Positions 1 through 8,319 of a stretch of DNA of 37,725 nt are shown here, one piece after another. Source of the stretch: Sporosarcina psychrophila (GTDB lineage Bacteria > Bacillota > Bacilli > Bacillales_A > Planococcaceae); assembly GCA_020742515.1 (NCBI GenBank), contig DYWT01000003.1:1-37725 (forward strand). The letters run 5' to 3'. The notes beneath the pieces are model-generated. The model made no database searches. It was given only the letters and a program-made list of their open reading frames with translations, and was not told the DNA's origin. Each line of letters starts with the position of its first letter. Position 1 is the stretch's first letter. Made by a program: the position numbers and the translations under genes.

Positions 1-1586
1 CTGCTGATGTTCTGTTGAAGTCGAAAGAACGTATGCTAGAGGACGTCAGTCGTTCATTCGAGGCGCTTGGATTACACATTACATCATTGAATGAGGCTCA
101 TCAAAAGGCCGATGAAGCACTTCATACAGAATTGACGGATGAAAATCTTCATATTCATAAAGCTTTTATAGCCGCATTCAAAAAAGGATATCCGATTTAT
201 AGTGAAGTGCTAGGCACGATTATAAAAGTGGAGCAGGAAGAATTCGTTAAGTTTGTGGCGCAAGAAGACCGAAGTTGTTTCGTCGACTCGATTGATTTCT
301 ACTATGATTGCGCATTAACCCGCAAAGGAATTACCCTCGTTGATACACCAGGGGCTGATTCCATTAATGCACGGCATACTGACGTTGCATTTGAATATAT
401 TAGAAACGCCGACGCGATTCTTTTCATCACGTATTATAATCATGCATTCGCAAGGGCAGATAGAGAGTTCCTTGTCCAGCTTGGACGAGTGAAAGATGCA
501 TTTGAACTTGATAAGATGTTTTTTATCGTCAATGCAATTGATCTTGCATCTGATCAGGAAGAAGCGGAAGCTGTCAAAACATTCGTTGGAGACGAACTCC
601 GGAAATTTGGTATCCGCAATCCTAGAGTTCATGGGATTTCAAGTTTACAAGCACTCGCTGCAAAAATGGATGAACGGATAGATTCATTCATGGCACCTTT
701 CGAAGAGGAATTCCATCATTTCCTCGAGTATGACTTGAAAGGACTGGCGGTTCAGGCACTAGAAGAAGAAGCAGTGAAAACGATAGAACGGCTTTCTTCA
801 CTTATTTCCCGGACAGAATTGAATCGGACGCGTAAGGCGGAAAGACTAGAAGAATTGAATAAGCTTGAAGGAGAAGTGCGTCAACATTTCGCACATAACT
901 TTACGCAAGTACTTACAAAAGCTACTCACAATGAATTAAGTGAACTCGTCTATTATATTTTGCAACGTGTATTTCTGCGTTTCGGCGATTTCTTCAAAGA
1001 AGCATATAGTCCTTCTGTTTTCGTCAATAATTCTGCAGACCGTGCATTGAAAGGGGCACTTGCGGAGACTGTGCAGATGATCGGCTTCGATTTGACACAG
1101 GAACTTAAAGTAACGAACTTACGGATGCTGAACTTTATGAAAAAGCAGTTGAACAGTCGCCAACGTTTAGAAATTTCAGGGATAAACGAAAAGGATAGTT
1201 CTATTGTCCCTTCACCATATGAACCGCAGGATGCTGACATGTTATCATTCGGGTTTCCTTACACCGACCCTAACATCTACGGAAGTGTCAACAGATTGTT
1301 TAAAAATCAGAAAGCATTCTTTGAAAAGGGAGAACGCGATGTATTGAAAACCCGACTCGAAGAATTATTGAAGGAAGATGCATCTATCTATCTTGGCCGT
1401 GAAAAAGAATTGCTTGAAAAGTGGGCAGATCGCTGGATTGAAAGTGAAGCGGAAGGGCTTAGGCAGCACTTGCTGAACGAAAGCCTCAATCAGATTGCAT
1501 CTGAGCGAACACTTCTTCAAGGTACAGAACAATTAAGCGAATGGCGTAAAGTGTATGGGAAATTACAAGCTGAGGAGCTGGTTTAA
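1..1586 (+). CDS. dynA: Dynamin-family GTPase, C-terminal part (5' end outside window)
   Basis: Open reading frame runs in from the left edge (codons in phase with position 3), so only the last ~527 residues are visible. A G3 motif DTPG and a G4-like VNAID are visible, followed by long helical, charged sequence typical of the stalk of bacterial dynamins. The P-loop must lie upstream of the window. The length and layout fit the second dynamin module of Bacillus DynA (YpbR), a two-module membrane-fusion GTPase involved in membrane repair and phage tolerance. That it is a double-module protein is inference; a single-module dynamin would look the same here. G4 is NAID rather than the usual T/NKxD. 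The stop is directly followed by the start of the sulfurtransferase gene. Confidence 0.85.
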   Translation, partial: ADVLLKSKERMLEDVSRSFEALGLHITSLNEAHQKADEALHTELTDENLHIHKAFIAAFKKGYPIYSEVLGTIIKVEQEEFVKFVAQEDRSCFVDSIDFYYDCALTRKGITLVDTPGADSINARHTDVAFEYIRNADAILFITYYNHAFARADREFLVQLGRVKDAFELDKMFFIVNAIDLASDQEEAEAVKTFVGDELRKFGIRNPRVHGISSLQALAAKMDERIDSFMAPFEEEFHHFLEYDLKGLAVQALEEEAVKTIERLSSLISRTELNRTRKAERLEELNKLEGEVRQHFAHNFTQVLTKATHNELSELVYYILQRVFLRFGDFFKEAYSPSVFVNNSADRALKGALAETVQMIGFDLTQELKVTNLRMLNFMKKQLNSRQRLEISGINEKDSSIVPSPYEPQDADMLSFGFPYTDPNIYGSVNRLFKNQKAFFEKGERDVLKTRLEELLKEDASIYLGREKELLEKWADRWIESEAEGLRQHLLNESLNQIASERTLLQGTEQLSEWRKVYGKLQAEELV

Positions 1587-2408
1587 TTGGCTAATGTGTT
1601 TGTTTCGATAACTGATATTGATTATGCTAAATCCAAATGGGTGGACACACGTTTTTCGTTGCAAGATGGGGATGAAGGCAGACGTAAATATGCGGAAAGT
1701 CATGTAACGGGTGCAATCTACTGGGATTTGGAACGTGATTTGTCCAATATGACGGAGTCTGCTGGCAGACACCCTATGCCAGAAAAGACAGCCTTGACAA
1801 AACTTTTTAGAACAAGCGGACTTACAATGGATGACCAAATAATCGTTTATGATGACGGCGGAAATCCTTTTGCTGCACGTGCATGGTGGCTATTGCAATA
1901 TGCTGGATTTAAAAATTCGTTTATTGCACTTGAAGGATTTGCAGCAATGAAAGAAGCGGGTTTTCCAATAGATAATCGTGTACCGGAGCCGCTGTCTACT
2001 TCAGTTTCACCAGATTGGGATGAAACCATCTATGCCCCAAGGCAATTCGTTGAGGAAATAGTAGTGGGGGGAACAGCTGGTATCCTTTTGGATGCTCGCT
2101 CCGCGGAGCGATACCGGGGAGAAAAAGAACCAATCGATCCAATTGCCGGCCGGATTCCCGGAGCGCTGAATTTTGACTGGGAACAACTGAAGAAAGAGGG
2201 CATCTTCAAGTTGGACGGAATTGTAAAAGAACGACTGTATACTGTCGTGAATCCAGCAGAAGAGGTAACGGTATATTGTGGAAGCGGTGTGACAGCAGCA
2301 CCACTGTACGCTTCGCTCAAGCACACCGGCTATGAAAATGTCCGTTTATATGTTGGAAGTTACAGCGACTGGATTTCAATTGAAAACGCAGAAATCGAGA
2401 TAGGGTAG
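1587..2408 (+). CDS. 3-mercaptopyruvate/thiosulfate sulfurtransferase (tandem rhodanese)
   Basis: 273 aa with two rhodanese domains. The N-terminal non-catalytic domain (about 1-130) carries the family features of a substrate-like VTGAIYWDLE segment and a DDGGNPFAARAWW segment. The C-terminal catalytic domain has the loop CGSGVTA, which is the form usual in mercaptopyruvate sulfurtransferases (thiosulfate rhodaneses more often have CRKGVTA). The enzyme moves sulfane sulfur from 3-mercaptopyruvate or thiosulfate to thiol or cyanide acceptors in the cytoplasm. It starts with TTG right after the dynamin stop codon, with GAGGAG about 8 bases upstream inside the dynamin gene, so the two are probably co-transcribed. 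Substrate preference is inferred from the active-site loop only. Confidence 0.9.
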   Translation: MANVFVSITDIDYAKSKWVDTRFSLQDGDEGRRKYAESHVTGAIYWDLERDLSNMTESAGRHPMPEKTALTKLFRTSGLTMDDQIIVYDDGGNPFAARAWWLLQYAGFKNSFIALEGFAAMKEAGFPIDNRVPEPLSTSVSPDWDETIYAPRQFVEEIVVGGTAGILLDARSAERYRGEKEPIDPIAGRIPGALNFDWEQLKKEGIFKLDGIVKERLYTVVNPAEEVTVYCGSGVTAAPLYASLKHTGYENVRLYVGSYSDWISIENAEIEIG

Positions 2409-2471
2409 GGTCTAATTTCAGCAAGATAGGGTATATTCCAGTATTACGATCTTTTAGGAGGGGTACTGGAT

Positions 2472-3143
2472 ATGTATCTTGATACATTGCTGAAACTGGT
2501 CGTCGGATTGGTTTCACTACTCACCGTCATCCGACTTCTCGGTAAGAAAGAACTTGCGCAGTTAACACCTTACGATTTCGTCTATACGCTCGTACTAGGT
2601 GGTATTCTTGAAGAAAGTCTATTTGATGAAAAAATAAAAATTACTCACTTTTTGTTTGCGATTGTATTATGGGGAGTGCTTATCTATCTCATTGAAAGGG
2701 CTACTAAGCAATGGAATCCAATCCGCATACTTCTAAAGGGTGAACCAGTCAAACTTATCAGCAACGGCAATCTTGACATGAAAAAGTTTAACCAACACCA
2801 TCTTGAAATGGAACAGCTTCGTTCTGCTCTCCGGAAGCAGGGTGTCTTCTCACTTCGGGAAGTTCGTGATTTATTCCTTGAGCCAGGCGGGGATGTTACA
2901 CTCAATAAATATGTGAAATACGAAGCCTTAACGAACGGTGATTTAAAAGAAGAAGCGAAAGAAGAGGAGCCTTCCGTTCTGCTCGTCGACGAAGGTAAAG
3001 TAAAAGTAGAAGTGCTTACCTTTGCAGGGAAAGATAGCGACTGGCTGATGGACGAACTGGCGAAAAAAGGTTATCTCGATCCGAGCAAAATTGCCTATTG
3101 TGAATGGTCGGAGACGGAAGGCTTTTTCATCAAAACGTATTAA
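2472..3143 (+). CDS. DUF421 membrane protein (YetF/YrbG/YkjA type)
   Basis: 223 aa. Two to three N-terminal membrane helices (residues 5-20, about 33-50 and 58-75) are followed by a soluble domain with the family signature around GVFSLREVRDLFLEPGGD. This is the typical architecture of DUF421 proteins such as YetF, YrbG and YkjA of Bacillus; YetF-like proteins occur in spore membranes as germinosome-associated channels in some species. The C-terminal ~60 residues after an acidic linker (KEEAKEEEP) form a second small domain. A strong ribosome site (AGGAGGGG, from 2457) precedes the ATG. Function in this organism is unknown. It may be read with the downstream phosphoesterase, which starts 21 bases after its stop. 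Confidence 0.85.
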   Translation: MYLDTLLKLVVGLVSLLTVIRLLGKKELAQLTPYDFVYTLVLGGILEESLFDEKIKITHFLFAIVLWGVLIYLIERATKQWNPIRILLKGEPVKLISNGNLDMKKFNQHHLEMEQLRSALRKQGVFSLREVRDLFLEPGGDVTLNKYVKYEALTNGDLKEEAKEEEPSVLLVDEGKVKVEVLTFAGKDSDWLMDELAKKGYLDPSKIAYCEWSETEGFFIKTY

Positions 3144-3164
3144 CGGAATTTGGAGAGTGATAAT

Positions 3165-3755
3165 TTGTATTACGCGCTGCTAGGAGACATACATTCCTCT
3201 AAGGAGGATTTGGAAAAAGTACTTGCAGACATATCGAAAAAATCCCCGGAAGCAGTCCGCGTCGGAACTGGCGATCTGTTTGAATGTACAATTAGTAAAA
3301 AAGATATCACAGATAAGAAGTATACACAGCTTGAAGATGTAATGATCATTCCCGAAGGCTTCACTGACCTGTTAACTTTTCTATCTGTAAGTGGAAACCA
3401 GGAAGATCGGATTTTGATGATTACAGAAACGAATGATCCACTACGCGAAAAACTTTCGACTATGCCGGAAACGTTTGAAATCGCCAATGCGACAATCATC
3501 CACGGCCATCAGTGGGAATGGGGCAGTGAACCTTGGGCGCACGAAGTTGTAGAATTGAGTAAATCTCCTGTATTTTATGGGCATAGCCATATATCCAGAT
3601 TATCACGGAATGGTATTAATGAAGAAATTGAATTCGGAGTTCCATATGATGTAAATGGAAAGAAGGTCCTCGTTAATGTCGGGGCGGTCGTCAATAATTG
3701 CGAGTGGGTTCTGTATGACCTGCTAGACAATACGGTGACCTTTATGAGGGCGTAA
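3165..3755 (+). CDS. Metallophosphoesterase (calcineurin-like)
   Basis: 196 aa from a TTG at 3165; an earlier in-frame TTG at 3150 lacks a ribosome site and would itself contain the GGAGAG that serves 3165. The calcineurin-like metal-binding motifs are present in order: GDIHSS near the N-terminus, GDLFE, a GNQED variant of GNHE, HGHQWEWG and GHSH near residue 140. These coordinate two divalent metals in phosphodiesterases and phosphatases. The protein is short, single-domain and resembles YfcE/MJ0936-type phosphodiesterases. The substrate cannot be told from sequence. GNQED replaces the histidine of the canonical GNHE, which could reduce activity or reflect a subfamily preference. Confidence 0.85.
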   Translation: MYYALLGDIHSSKEDLEKVLADISKKSPEAVRVGTGDLFECTISKKDITDKKYTQLEDVMIIPEGFTDLLTFLSVSGNQEDRILMITETNDPLREKLSTMPETFEIANATIIHGHQWEWGSEPWAHEVVELSKSPVFYGHSHISRLSRNGINEEIEFGVPYDVNGKKVLVNVGAVVNNCEWVLYDLLDNTVTFMRA

Positions 3756-3833
3756 CTTAAAAAGGTATAAATCTGCAAATGTTTTAGGAGATATTGCAGA
3801 TAACCATAAATCTAATAATGACGTAAGGGGCGC

Positions 3834-3873
3834 AAAGATAGCCCATCCTTGAATGAGAGGATGGGCTATCTTT
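3834..3873. terminator. Bidirectional rho-independent terminator
   Basis: Perfect 16-bp inverted repeat (AAAGATAGCCCATCCT and its complement) around an 8-base loop, with A and T runs at the two ends. It lies between the plus-strand phosphoesterase and the minus-strand RNase HI gene and probably serves both. Confidence 0.9.
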
Positions 3874-3918
3874 ATCATTTGAAAAGAAGTGAAACAGAAA
3901 AGGTTGAAATTCAGCTGT

Positions 3919-4308
3919 TTAGTCTTTTTTATGAATAGCTTCTCGTGCCAGGGCATCTGCTGCACGATTCTCCACATCGGGAATCCATTTGATGAAAAAG
4001 AAGTCGAACGTTTTTGCGATAGCAAGAATGCTCGTTAAGGTTTGTTTATGTTTTTCATTTTTAACAAATTCTTTTTCAACGGCCATGACGACGATTTGAG
4101 AATCCGAACGGGCTGATACCATTCCAGTCGTTAGCTTAGCTGTTTCCTCCAAACCGCGTAATAATGCTTGAAATTCCGCTGTATGATTATCTGTGGGTTC
4201 AATTCGTTCAGATAACTTCAACGTATGGCCTTCGCCTTTTATAAAAATCCCAATACCGCTTTTTCCAGGATTTCCTGCACTTGCACCATCTACATATAAT
4301 TCAATCAT
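3919..4308 (-). CDS. Ribonuclease HI family protein (YpdQ-like)
   Basis: 129 aa. The RNase H fold signature VDGASAGNPG is at the N-terminus and all four acidic active-site positions can be placed: D7, E45, D69 and D118. This suggests hydrolysis of the RNA strand of RNA:DNA hybrids. The protein is shorter than E. coli RNase HI (155 aa) and lacks the basic protrusion, as in the YpdQ family of Bacillus, whose enzymatic activity has been questioned. GAGGTG lies 7 bases before the ATG. The neighbouring zinc-finger and cold-shock genes match the ypdQ/ypeQ/csp neighbourhood of B. subtilis. Family assignment is firm; true RNase H activity is inference. Confidence 0.85.
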   Translation of the reverse strand: MIELYVDGASAGNPGKSGIGIFIKGEGHTLKLSERIEPTDNHTAEFQALLRGLEETAKLTTGMVSARSDSQIVVMAVEKEFVKNEKHKQTLTSILAIAKTFDFFFIKWIPDVENRAADALAREAIHKKD

Positions 4309-4337
4309 TTACTAAACACCTCGATTTACTTGTATTG

Positions 4338-4366
4338 TTGCACCAATTTACAAATCGTATTAGAAT
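4338..4366 (+). promoter_or_regulatory. Candidate sigma-A promoter for the zinc-finger gene
   Basis: TTGCAC, 17-base spacer, TAGAAT; the -10 matches 5 of 6 and the -35 only about half. The likely start point is about 25 bases before the ATG at 4397. Confidence 0.4.
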
Positions 4367-4396
4367 AAATGAATCGTGTCTTTTGGAGGTATATAT

Positions 4397-4585
4397 ATGA
4401 ATAAGACAATCGTTATGAGTGAAATCGATGGGATCCTAGATACTTATTGTGAAGGCTGCTTCCTAAAAACTCAACTGTCTAAAGATAAAGGCAAGGCAGG
4501 ATCACATAAGTTTTGTATTACGACATGTACAATAGGAGAACAGCTTCAATTTTTAGGTCAAGAAATGAATAAAATTACAAAATAA
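4397..4585 (+). CDS. ypeQ: Small zinc-finger protein (C2HCIx2C type, YpeQ-like)
   Basis: 62 aa. Cysteines and histidine are spaced CEGC ... H-x2-CITTC, matching the family of small Bacillus proteins described as zf-C2HCIx2C (YpeQ). This is a structural zinc site; the function is unknown. The start at 4397 is chosen over the in-frame ATG at 4376 because TGGAGGT ends six bases before it. The gene is monocistronic, with a candidate promoter upstream and a strong terminator two bases after the stop. Location beside an RNase HI family gene and a cold-shock gene is the same as in Bacillus, supporting the YpeQ label. Confidence 0.8.
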   Translation: MNKTIVMSEIDGILDTYCEGCFLKTQLSKDKGKAGSHKFCITTCTIGEQLQFLGQEMNKITK

Positions 4586-4586
4586 T

Positions 4587-4623
4587 ATCCCGCTGGAACG
4601 TGCATCAGCGGGATTTTTGTTTT
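4587..4623 (+). terminator. Rho-independent terminator of the zinc-finger gene
   Basis: Perfect 9-bp stem ATCCCGCTG/CAGCGGGAT (4587-4595 and 4606-4614) followed by TTTTGTTTT. Confidence 0.9.
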
Positions 4624-4680
4624 ATCCGGAAAATTATAGCATTTCGTATTATGGGCTAATTACTACTCGGGGATTTAACG

Positions 4681-4740
4681 TCTAAACTTCAGCGTCTAGA
4701 GGCTATGACATAAGCCTCTGGACAAGTGCTTTTGTTTTTT
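4681..4740 (+). repeat. Degenerate copy of a common Bacillaceae intergenic repeat
   Basis: The segment reads like the widespread Bacillus intergenic element that begins with a CAGCGCCTAG-like block, has a short hairpin with CATAAGCC in the loop side, and ends in GGACAAGTGCTTTTG. Here the hairpin AGAGGCT/AGCCTCT is intact. With the T-rich end it could also act as a weak terminator on the plus strand. Recognition is from memory of the repeat, not a search. Confidence 0.5.
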
Positions 4741-4741
4741 A

Positions 4742-4951
4742 TCATTCATCTCCAAGTTTTAAGACATTCGCTGCCTGAGGACCGCGATTCCCTTCGATGA
4801 TTTCGAAGGATACGGATTGACCTTCATCGAGCGTTTTAAAGCCTTCAGATAGAATACCGGTAAAGTGGACAAACACATCTTCCCCGTCATCCGCTTCGAT
4901 GAAACCATAGCCTTTATCATTACTGAACCATTTGACTTTTCCCTGGTACAT
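4742..4951 (-). CDS. Cold-shock protein, CspA family
   Basis: 69 aa, one cold-shock domain (beta-barrel) with RNP1 KGYGFIE and RNP2 DVFVHF, ending in the conserved GPQAANV segment. Such proteins bind single-stranded nucleic acid and act as RNA chaperones. Two ATGs are six bases apart: the second, at 4951, is chosen because AGGAGG lies 7 bases upstream of it, whereas it nearly touches the first; the protein then begins MYQGKVKWF as in the family. A long upstream extension of the frame is not conserved-looking and precedes the promoter. Close to CspD/CspB of Bacillus; which paralogue cannot be decided. Confidence 0.95.
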   Translation of the reverse strand: MYQGKVKWFSNDKGYGFIEADDGEDVFVHFTGILSEGFKTLDEGQSVSFEIIEGNRGPQAANVLKLGDE

Positions 4952-5006
4952 GTACATTCCTCCTCGGCGATTCGATGTCCCATCCATTAAATACATGGAT
5001 TTACTA

Positions 5007-5035
5007 ACTATACATGAATCGACATTGTGCGTCAA
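5007..5035 (-). promoter_or_regulatory. Sigma-A promoter of the cold-shock gene
   Basis: On the minus strand TTGACG, exactly 17 bases, TATAGT. The predicted leader is about 50 nt and contains a short TCCAT...ATGGA dyad before the ribosome site; no cold-shock-box type long leader is evident. Confidence 0.8.
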
Positions 5036-5050
5036 TGATATGCCTAAATA

Positions 5051-5079
5051 TTCAGACGTTCTTTTCTGTGAGATATTAA
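5051..5079 (+). promoter_or_regulatory. Candidate sigma-A promoter for the HD-domain gene
   Basis: TTCAGA, 17 bases, TATTAA; each hexamer matches four of six. It is divergent from the csp promoter and about 20 bases before the ATG at 5102. Confidence 0.35.
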
Positions 5080-5101
5080 TTAATTATAGGAGTGATTGTA
5101 T

Positions 5102-5731
5102 ATGGTGGACATGATTGAAAAATGCAAGCAGATTGTCACTGTGATTTACAATAAGTTCGATGCAAGTCACGATTTCGCTCATATTGAACGTGTAATGAAA
5201 AATGCAATGGGAATTTTGACTAAAGAACCTTCAGCGAATGAGGAAGTCATCCGACTTGCCGTTCTGTTGCATGACATTGAGGATGCTAAATATAAATCAG
5301 ATGACAATCCAACTGTGCTAGAAATTTTACAGCTAATTGGGGCTGACGATGAATTATCAAAGAGAGTATTAGCGTGCATCAAAAGCGTGTCGTTTAGTGG
5401 GGGTAATGCGAAGGATATCACCTCCATCGATGGAGCCATTGTTCGGGATGCAGACCGGCTTGACGCGATCGGTGCTATTGGGATTGCTCGGACCTTTGCG
5501 TTTGGCGGTGCAAAGGGAAGGAAGCTGTACGATACAGAAGAGGTGGTTCGTGATAATATGTCCGAAGTAGACTACCGTAGCAAGGAAACAGCCTCGGTCA
5601 CTCATTTTCATGAAAAGTTGTTGTTGTTAAAAGATTTGATGCTCACAGTAGAAGGCAAGCGACTCGCAGAGCAGCGACATGATTATATGGAAGGTTTTTT
5701 AAAACAGTTAGATTATGAAATTGGTTCTTAA
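5102..5731 (+). CDS. ypgQ: HD-domain nucleotide pyrophosphohydrolase-like protein (YpgQ family)
   Basis: 209 aa. The HD-superfamily metal ligands are visible: SHDFAHIERV near residue 25, LLHDIED near residue 58 and RDADRLDAIGAIGIAR near residue 120. This matches the YpgQ/YedJ family; B. subtilis YpgQ has been reported as a manganese-dependent nucleotide pyrophosphohydrolase. The start at 5102 has AGGAG nine bases upstream; the in-frame TTG at 5096 is less likely. The gene stands alone: the next recognisable gene begins 336 bases downstream. Function is inferred from family membership. Confidence 0.85.
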   Translation: MVDMIEKCKQIVTVIYNKFDASHDFAHIERVMKNAMGILTKEPSANEEVIRLAVLLHDIEDAKYKSDDNPTVLEILQLIGADDELSKRVLACIKSVSFSGGNAKDITSIDGAIVRDADRLDAIGAIGIARTFAFGGAKGRKLYDTEEVVRDNMSEVDYRSKETASVTHFHEKLLLLKDLMLTVEGKRLAEQRHDYMEGFLKQLDYEIGS

Positions 5732-6066
5732 TGGAGATGATTGGGACTACTCGGTTATCCTGTTTGCGGAGGTATGGAATTTTCAGGACACGACGGTATA
5801 AGATATCACCCTGGGGAAGAACGACGTTAAATAGATTGAGGAAGTCCGGCAATATAGCGGATTTATCGTTGTATTGCTGTTTACTTATCTTCTTTTAAAA
5901 TTACGAGATAACATGAATTGAAAAATCTGATAGTCGAAGAGTACGTTCGTATGACTCAAAATTGCTATTAGTGTGTATTGTTGTCTAAACTAAAACAGTT
6001 CTTAGCTGTATTACGTATTGTGATTTATCAGAACGCAAAAGGTGTGGCATGAATGGAGGGGGAACG
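5732..6066. other. Non-coding gap with a possible membrane-peptide remnant
   Basis: No intact gene. One plus-strand frame from 5835 to its stop at 5921 encodes a hydrophobic, helix-like tail (reading IEEVRQYSGFIVVLLF and on) but has no start codon and is preceded by a stop at 5832, so it looks like the end of a decayed small membrane protein or chance. A weak sigma-A-like pair TTGCTA (5962-5967), 18 bases, TAAACT (5986-5991) could drive the acetyltransferase gene. Confidence 0.35.
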
Positions 6067-6627
6067 ATGGAGAAAAATTTGTTTATCGATACCGGGCGTC
6101 TTATCATACGCCCGTTTGAAACAGAAGATTATGATCAATGGAATGAAGGATTTAACAATAGATTACCTTCGCAATACAAGTATGATGATGGTTTCAGCGA
6201 GGATTCATCGACTTATACAAAAGAGTGGTTCGCGGACTGGATTCAAGGATTTAACGCGGCGGCAGAAAACGATGAAATGTATATACTTGGGGTTTTTAGA
6301 AAAGAAGATGGTGCCAATGTAGGGAAAGTAGAGTTGATAACGATTCGCAGAATGGATTACGATTGGGCGATGATGGGGTACTCCATACATAATCAATATT
6401 TCAGGCAAGGCTATGGGAAAGAAAGCGTCCTAGCGGCAAGTGCGTTGTTTTTCGATGAACTGAACTTCAATCGAATCGAACTACATATCAATATGGATAA
6501 CGAACCATCCAAAAAGTTGGCATTGAGCACGGGTTTCCGTTATGAATGTACAAGGGAAGCATTTTCATATGAAAATGGGAAATGGACTGACTTTCAAATT
6601 TATTATAAAAACCGTGTGAATAAATAG
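6067..6627 (+). CDS. GNAT-family N-acetyltransferase (RimJ/RimL-like)
   Basis: 186 aa from ATG 6067, preceded by GGAGGGGG; the in-frame ATG at 6049 has no ribosome site. The start TGRLIIRPFETEDY is typical of RimJ/RimL-type acetyltransferases, and the acetyl-CoA pyrophosphate loop is represented by FRQGYGKE near residue 119, followed by the HINMDNEPSKKLALSTGF segment that forms the C-terminal part of the fold. These enzymes acetylate amino groups of ribosomal proteins, antibiotics or small metabolites; the substrate cannot be predicted. The gene is flanked by non-coding DNA on the left and strong hairpins on the right and is probably transcribed alone. Confidence 0.85.
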   Translation: MEKNLFIDTGRLIIRPFETEDYDQWNEGFNNRLPSQYKYDDGFSEDSSTYTKEWFADWIQGFNAAAENDEMYILGVFRKEDGANVGKVELITIRRMDYDWAMMGYSIHNQYFRQGYGKESVLAASALFFDELNFNRIELHINMDNEPSKKLALSTGFRYECTREAFSYENGKWTDFQIYYKNRVNK

Positions 6628-6688
6628 GGAGAAACGAAAAATAGCTAAATCTATTCAAATTTTAGTCGTTGGAGATAGTAATCCTACA

Positions 6689-6719
6689 TGGCTGGAAATG
6701 ACTTCGTCATTTCCGGCCA
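6689..6719. repeat. Strong 14-bp hairpin between two convergent genes
   Basis: TGGCTGGAAATGAC, three-base loop, GTCATTTCCGGCCA; one wobble pair. No T run follows on either strand, so it is not itself a canonical terminator, but it directly precedes one. Confidence 0.7.
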
Positions 6720-6724
6720 CAGCA

Positions 6725-6771
6725 AAAAAACTGCCTGACTCCAAAGTACAATCGGTGTCAGGCAGTTTTTT
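6725..6771. terminator. Bidirectional terminator between GNAT gene and glyS
   Basis: Perfect 15-bp inverted repeat AAAAAACTGCCTGAC / GTCAGGCAGTTTTTT (6725-6739, 6757-6771) with a 17-base loop. It can end transcripts from both sides. Confidence 0.9.
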
Positions 6772-6803
6772 GTTTTGTCTACATCTAATTTCAGCAGCTC
6801 AGA

Positions 6804-8180
6804 TTAAAATTCAAGGTGTTTTGCAATATAATCTTTCACTTCTGAAATAGGCATACGCGTTTGTTCCATAGAGTCACGGTGGCGAACTGTCACTTGACGA
6901 TCTTCTTCGGAATCAAAGTCATACGTTATACAGAATGGTGTTCCAATTTCATCTTGACGACGGTAGCGTCTGCCGATCGATTGTGCATCATCGTATTGGA
7001 CATTGAAATGCTTACGCAGTTCCGCATATACTTCATCCGCACCGTCCGCAAGTTTCTTCGATAGCGGCAGAACAGCAGCCTTTACCGGAGCAAGCGCTGG
7101 GTGGAAACGAAGAACGGTACGTTTGTCGTCGCCATCTAGTTCTTCTTCAGCGAATGCATCGCAAAGGAATGCAAGTGTTACACGGTCCGCGCCAAGTGAA
7201 GGCTCGATACAATAAGGTACAAATTTCTCGTTTGTCACAGGATCTAGGTAGTGGAAATCTTCACCTGAATGTTCCATATGGCGTTTCAAGTCAAAATCAG
7301 TTCGGTTCGCAATGCCCCATAGTTCACCCCAGCCGAATGGGAATTTGTATTCGATGTCGACAGTCCCTTTTGAGTAATGGGAAAGTTCGTCTTCATCATG
7401 TTCACGTAAGCGCATATTATCCTCAGTCAAACCTAGGTTTAGTAACCATTGTTTTGAATACTCGCGCCAGAACGCGTACCATTCCATGTCTTCGCCGGGC
7501 TTACAAAAGAATTCCAATTCCATTTGTTCGAACTCACGGGTACGGAATGTGAAGTTTCCAGGTGTAATTTCATTACGGAAGCTTTTACCGATTTGGCCGA
7601 TACCAAAAGGCATTTTCTTTCTCATTGAACGCTGGACATTTTTGAAATTTACAAAAATTCCCTGTGCAGTTTCAGGACGAAGGAAAATTTCATTCGCTGA
7701 TGAATCCGTAACGCCTTGAGATGTTTTAAACATCAAGTTAAACTGGCGAATTTCAGTGTAGTCCATAGCGCCACAAGTCGGGCAGACCACTTTATGTTCA
7801 TTAATGAGTTCTGCCATTTTGTCGAAAGACAGGCCATCCACAACCATTTCGATCCCTTTTGCATCTAGTGCATCTTCAATAAGTTTGTCAGCTCGATGGC
7901 GTGTGTTACATTTTTTGCAGTCAATCATCGGATCATTGAAGTTGCCAATATGACCTGAAGCTTCCCACACTTTTGGATTCATTAGGATCGCTGCGTCGAG
8001 TCCGACGTTATACGGCGATTCCTGAATGAACTTTTGCCACCAAGCTTTTTTGATGTTATTTTTCAATTCGATACCGAGAGGACCATAATCCCACGTGTTT
8101 GCAAGGCCTCCGTATATATCAGAGCCCGGGAAAACAAAACCTCTTTGCTTTGCTAAGTTAACGACTTGTTCCATTGACAT
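6804..8180 (-). CDS. glyS: Glycyl-tRNA synthetase, single-chain (alpha2) type
   Basis: 458 aa. Class II aminoacyl-tRNA synthetase charging tRNA-Gly. Visible landmarks are the N-terminal [14 protein letters not shown], the motif [14 protein letters not shown], motif 2 ([20 protein letters not shown]), motif 3 around EPSLGADR and a C-terminal anticodon-binding domain from about residue 355. CPTCG and CKKCN pairs in the insertion may bind zinc. The start at 8180 (MSMEQVV) is chosen because GGAGGG lies seven bases upstream; the ATG 15 bases earlier overlaps that site. This is the eukaryote-like dimeric enzyme, also found in Staphylococcus, not the glyQ/glyS tetramer of B. subtilis. Expression is governed by the T-box leader upstream. 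Confidence 0.97.
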   Translation of the reverse strand: MSMEQVVNLAKQRGFVFPGSDIYGGLANTWDYGPLGIELKNNIKKAWWQKFIQESPYNVGLDAAILMNPKVWEASGHIGNFNDPMIDCKKCNTRHRADKLIEDALDAKGIEMVVDGLSFDKMAELINEHKVVCPTCGAMDYTEIRQFNLMFKTSQGVTDSSANEIFLRPETAQGIFVNFKNVQRSMRKKMPFGIGQIGKSFRNEITPGNFTFRTREFEQMELEFFCKPGEDMEWYAFWREYSKQWLLNLGLTEDNMRLREHDEDELSHYSKGTVDIEYKFPFGWGELWGIANRTDFDLKRHMEHSGEDFHYLDPVTNEKFVPYCIEPSLGADRVTLAFLCDAFAEEELDGDDKRTVLRFHPALAPVKAAVLPLSKKLADGADEVYAELRKHFNVQYDDAQSIGRRYRRQDEIGTPFCITYDFDSEEDRQVTVRHRDSMEQTRMPISEVKDYIAKHLEF

Positions 8181-8209
8181 AGTAAATCCCTCCAATTATT
8201 ATTCAAATA

Positions 8210-8319
8210 CGCCTTGGCGGATTTGTGTCCGGATTTTGAATTGAGCTTGTGCCCGCAGGATGCGGCGAACTTAGGTTGCCTTTCCATTCCCCTCAAAATC
8301 TGTGACATCCGCCGGAGGC
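8210..8319. repeat. MITE-like inverted-repeat element in the glyS leader
   Basis: Imperfect inverted repeat: left arm 8210-8239 (CGCCTTGGCGGATTTGTGTC then CGGATTTTGA) pairs with right arm 8293-8319 (TCAAAATCTGTGACATCCGC then CGGAGGC). Between them is a small hairpin CCGCA-GGA-TGCGG. It has no coding capacity and lies between the T-box terminator and the glyS ribosome site. I recall similar elements between genes in Sporosarcina-type genomes, but this needs a search. Confidence 0.6.

Noticed and set aside
4759..4983. Second minus-strand frame overlapping csp
   Set aside because: Frame-shifted shadow of the cold-shock gene.
7812..7822. TTTTGTCGAAAG, a perfect Spo0A box
   Set aside because: It is inside glyS coding sequence. 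Similar cores occur in dnaG, yqgC, yqfW and other genes at about chance frequency.
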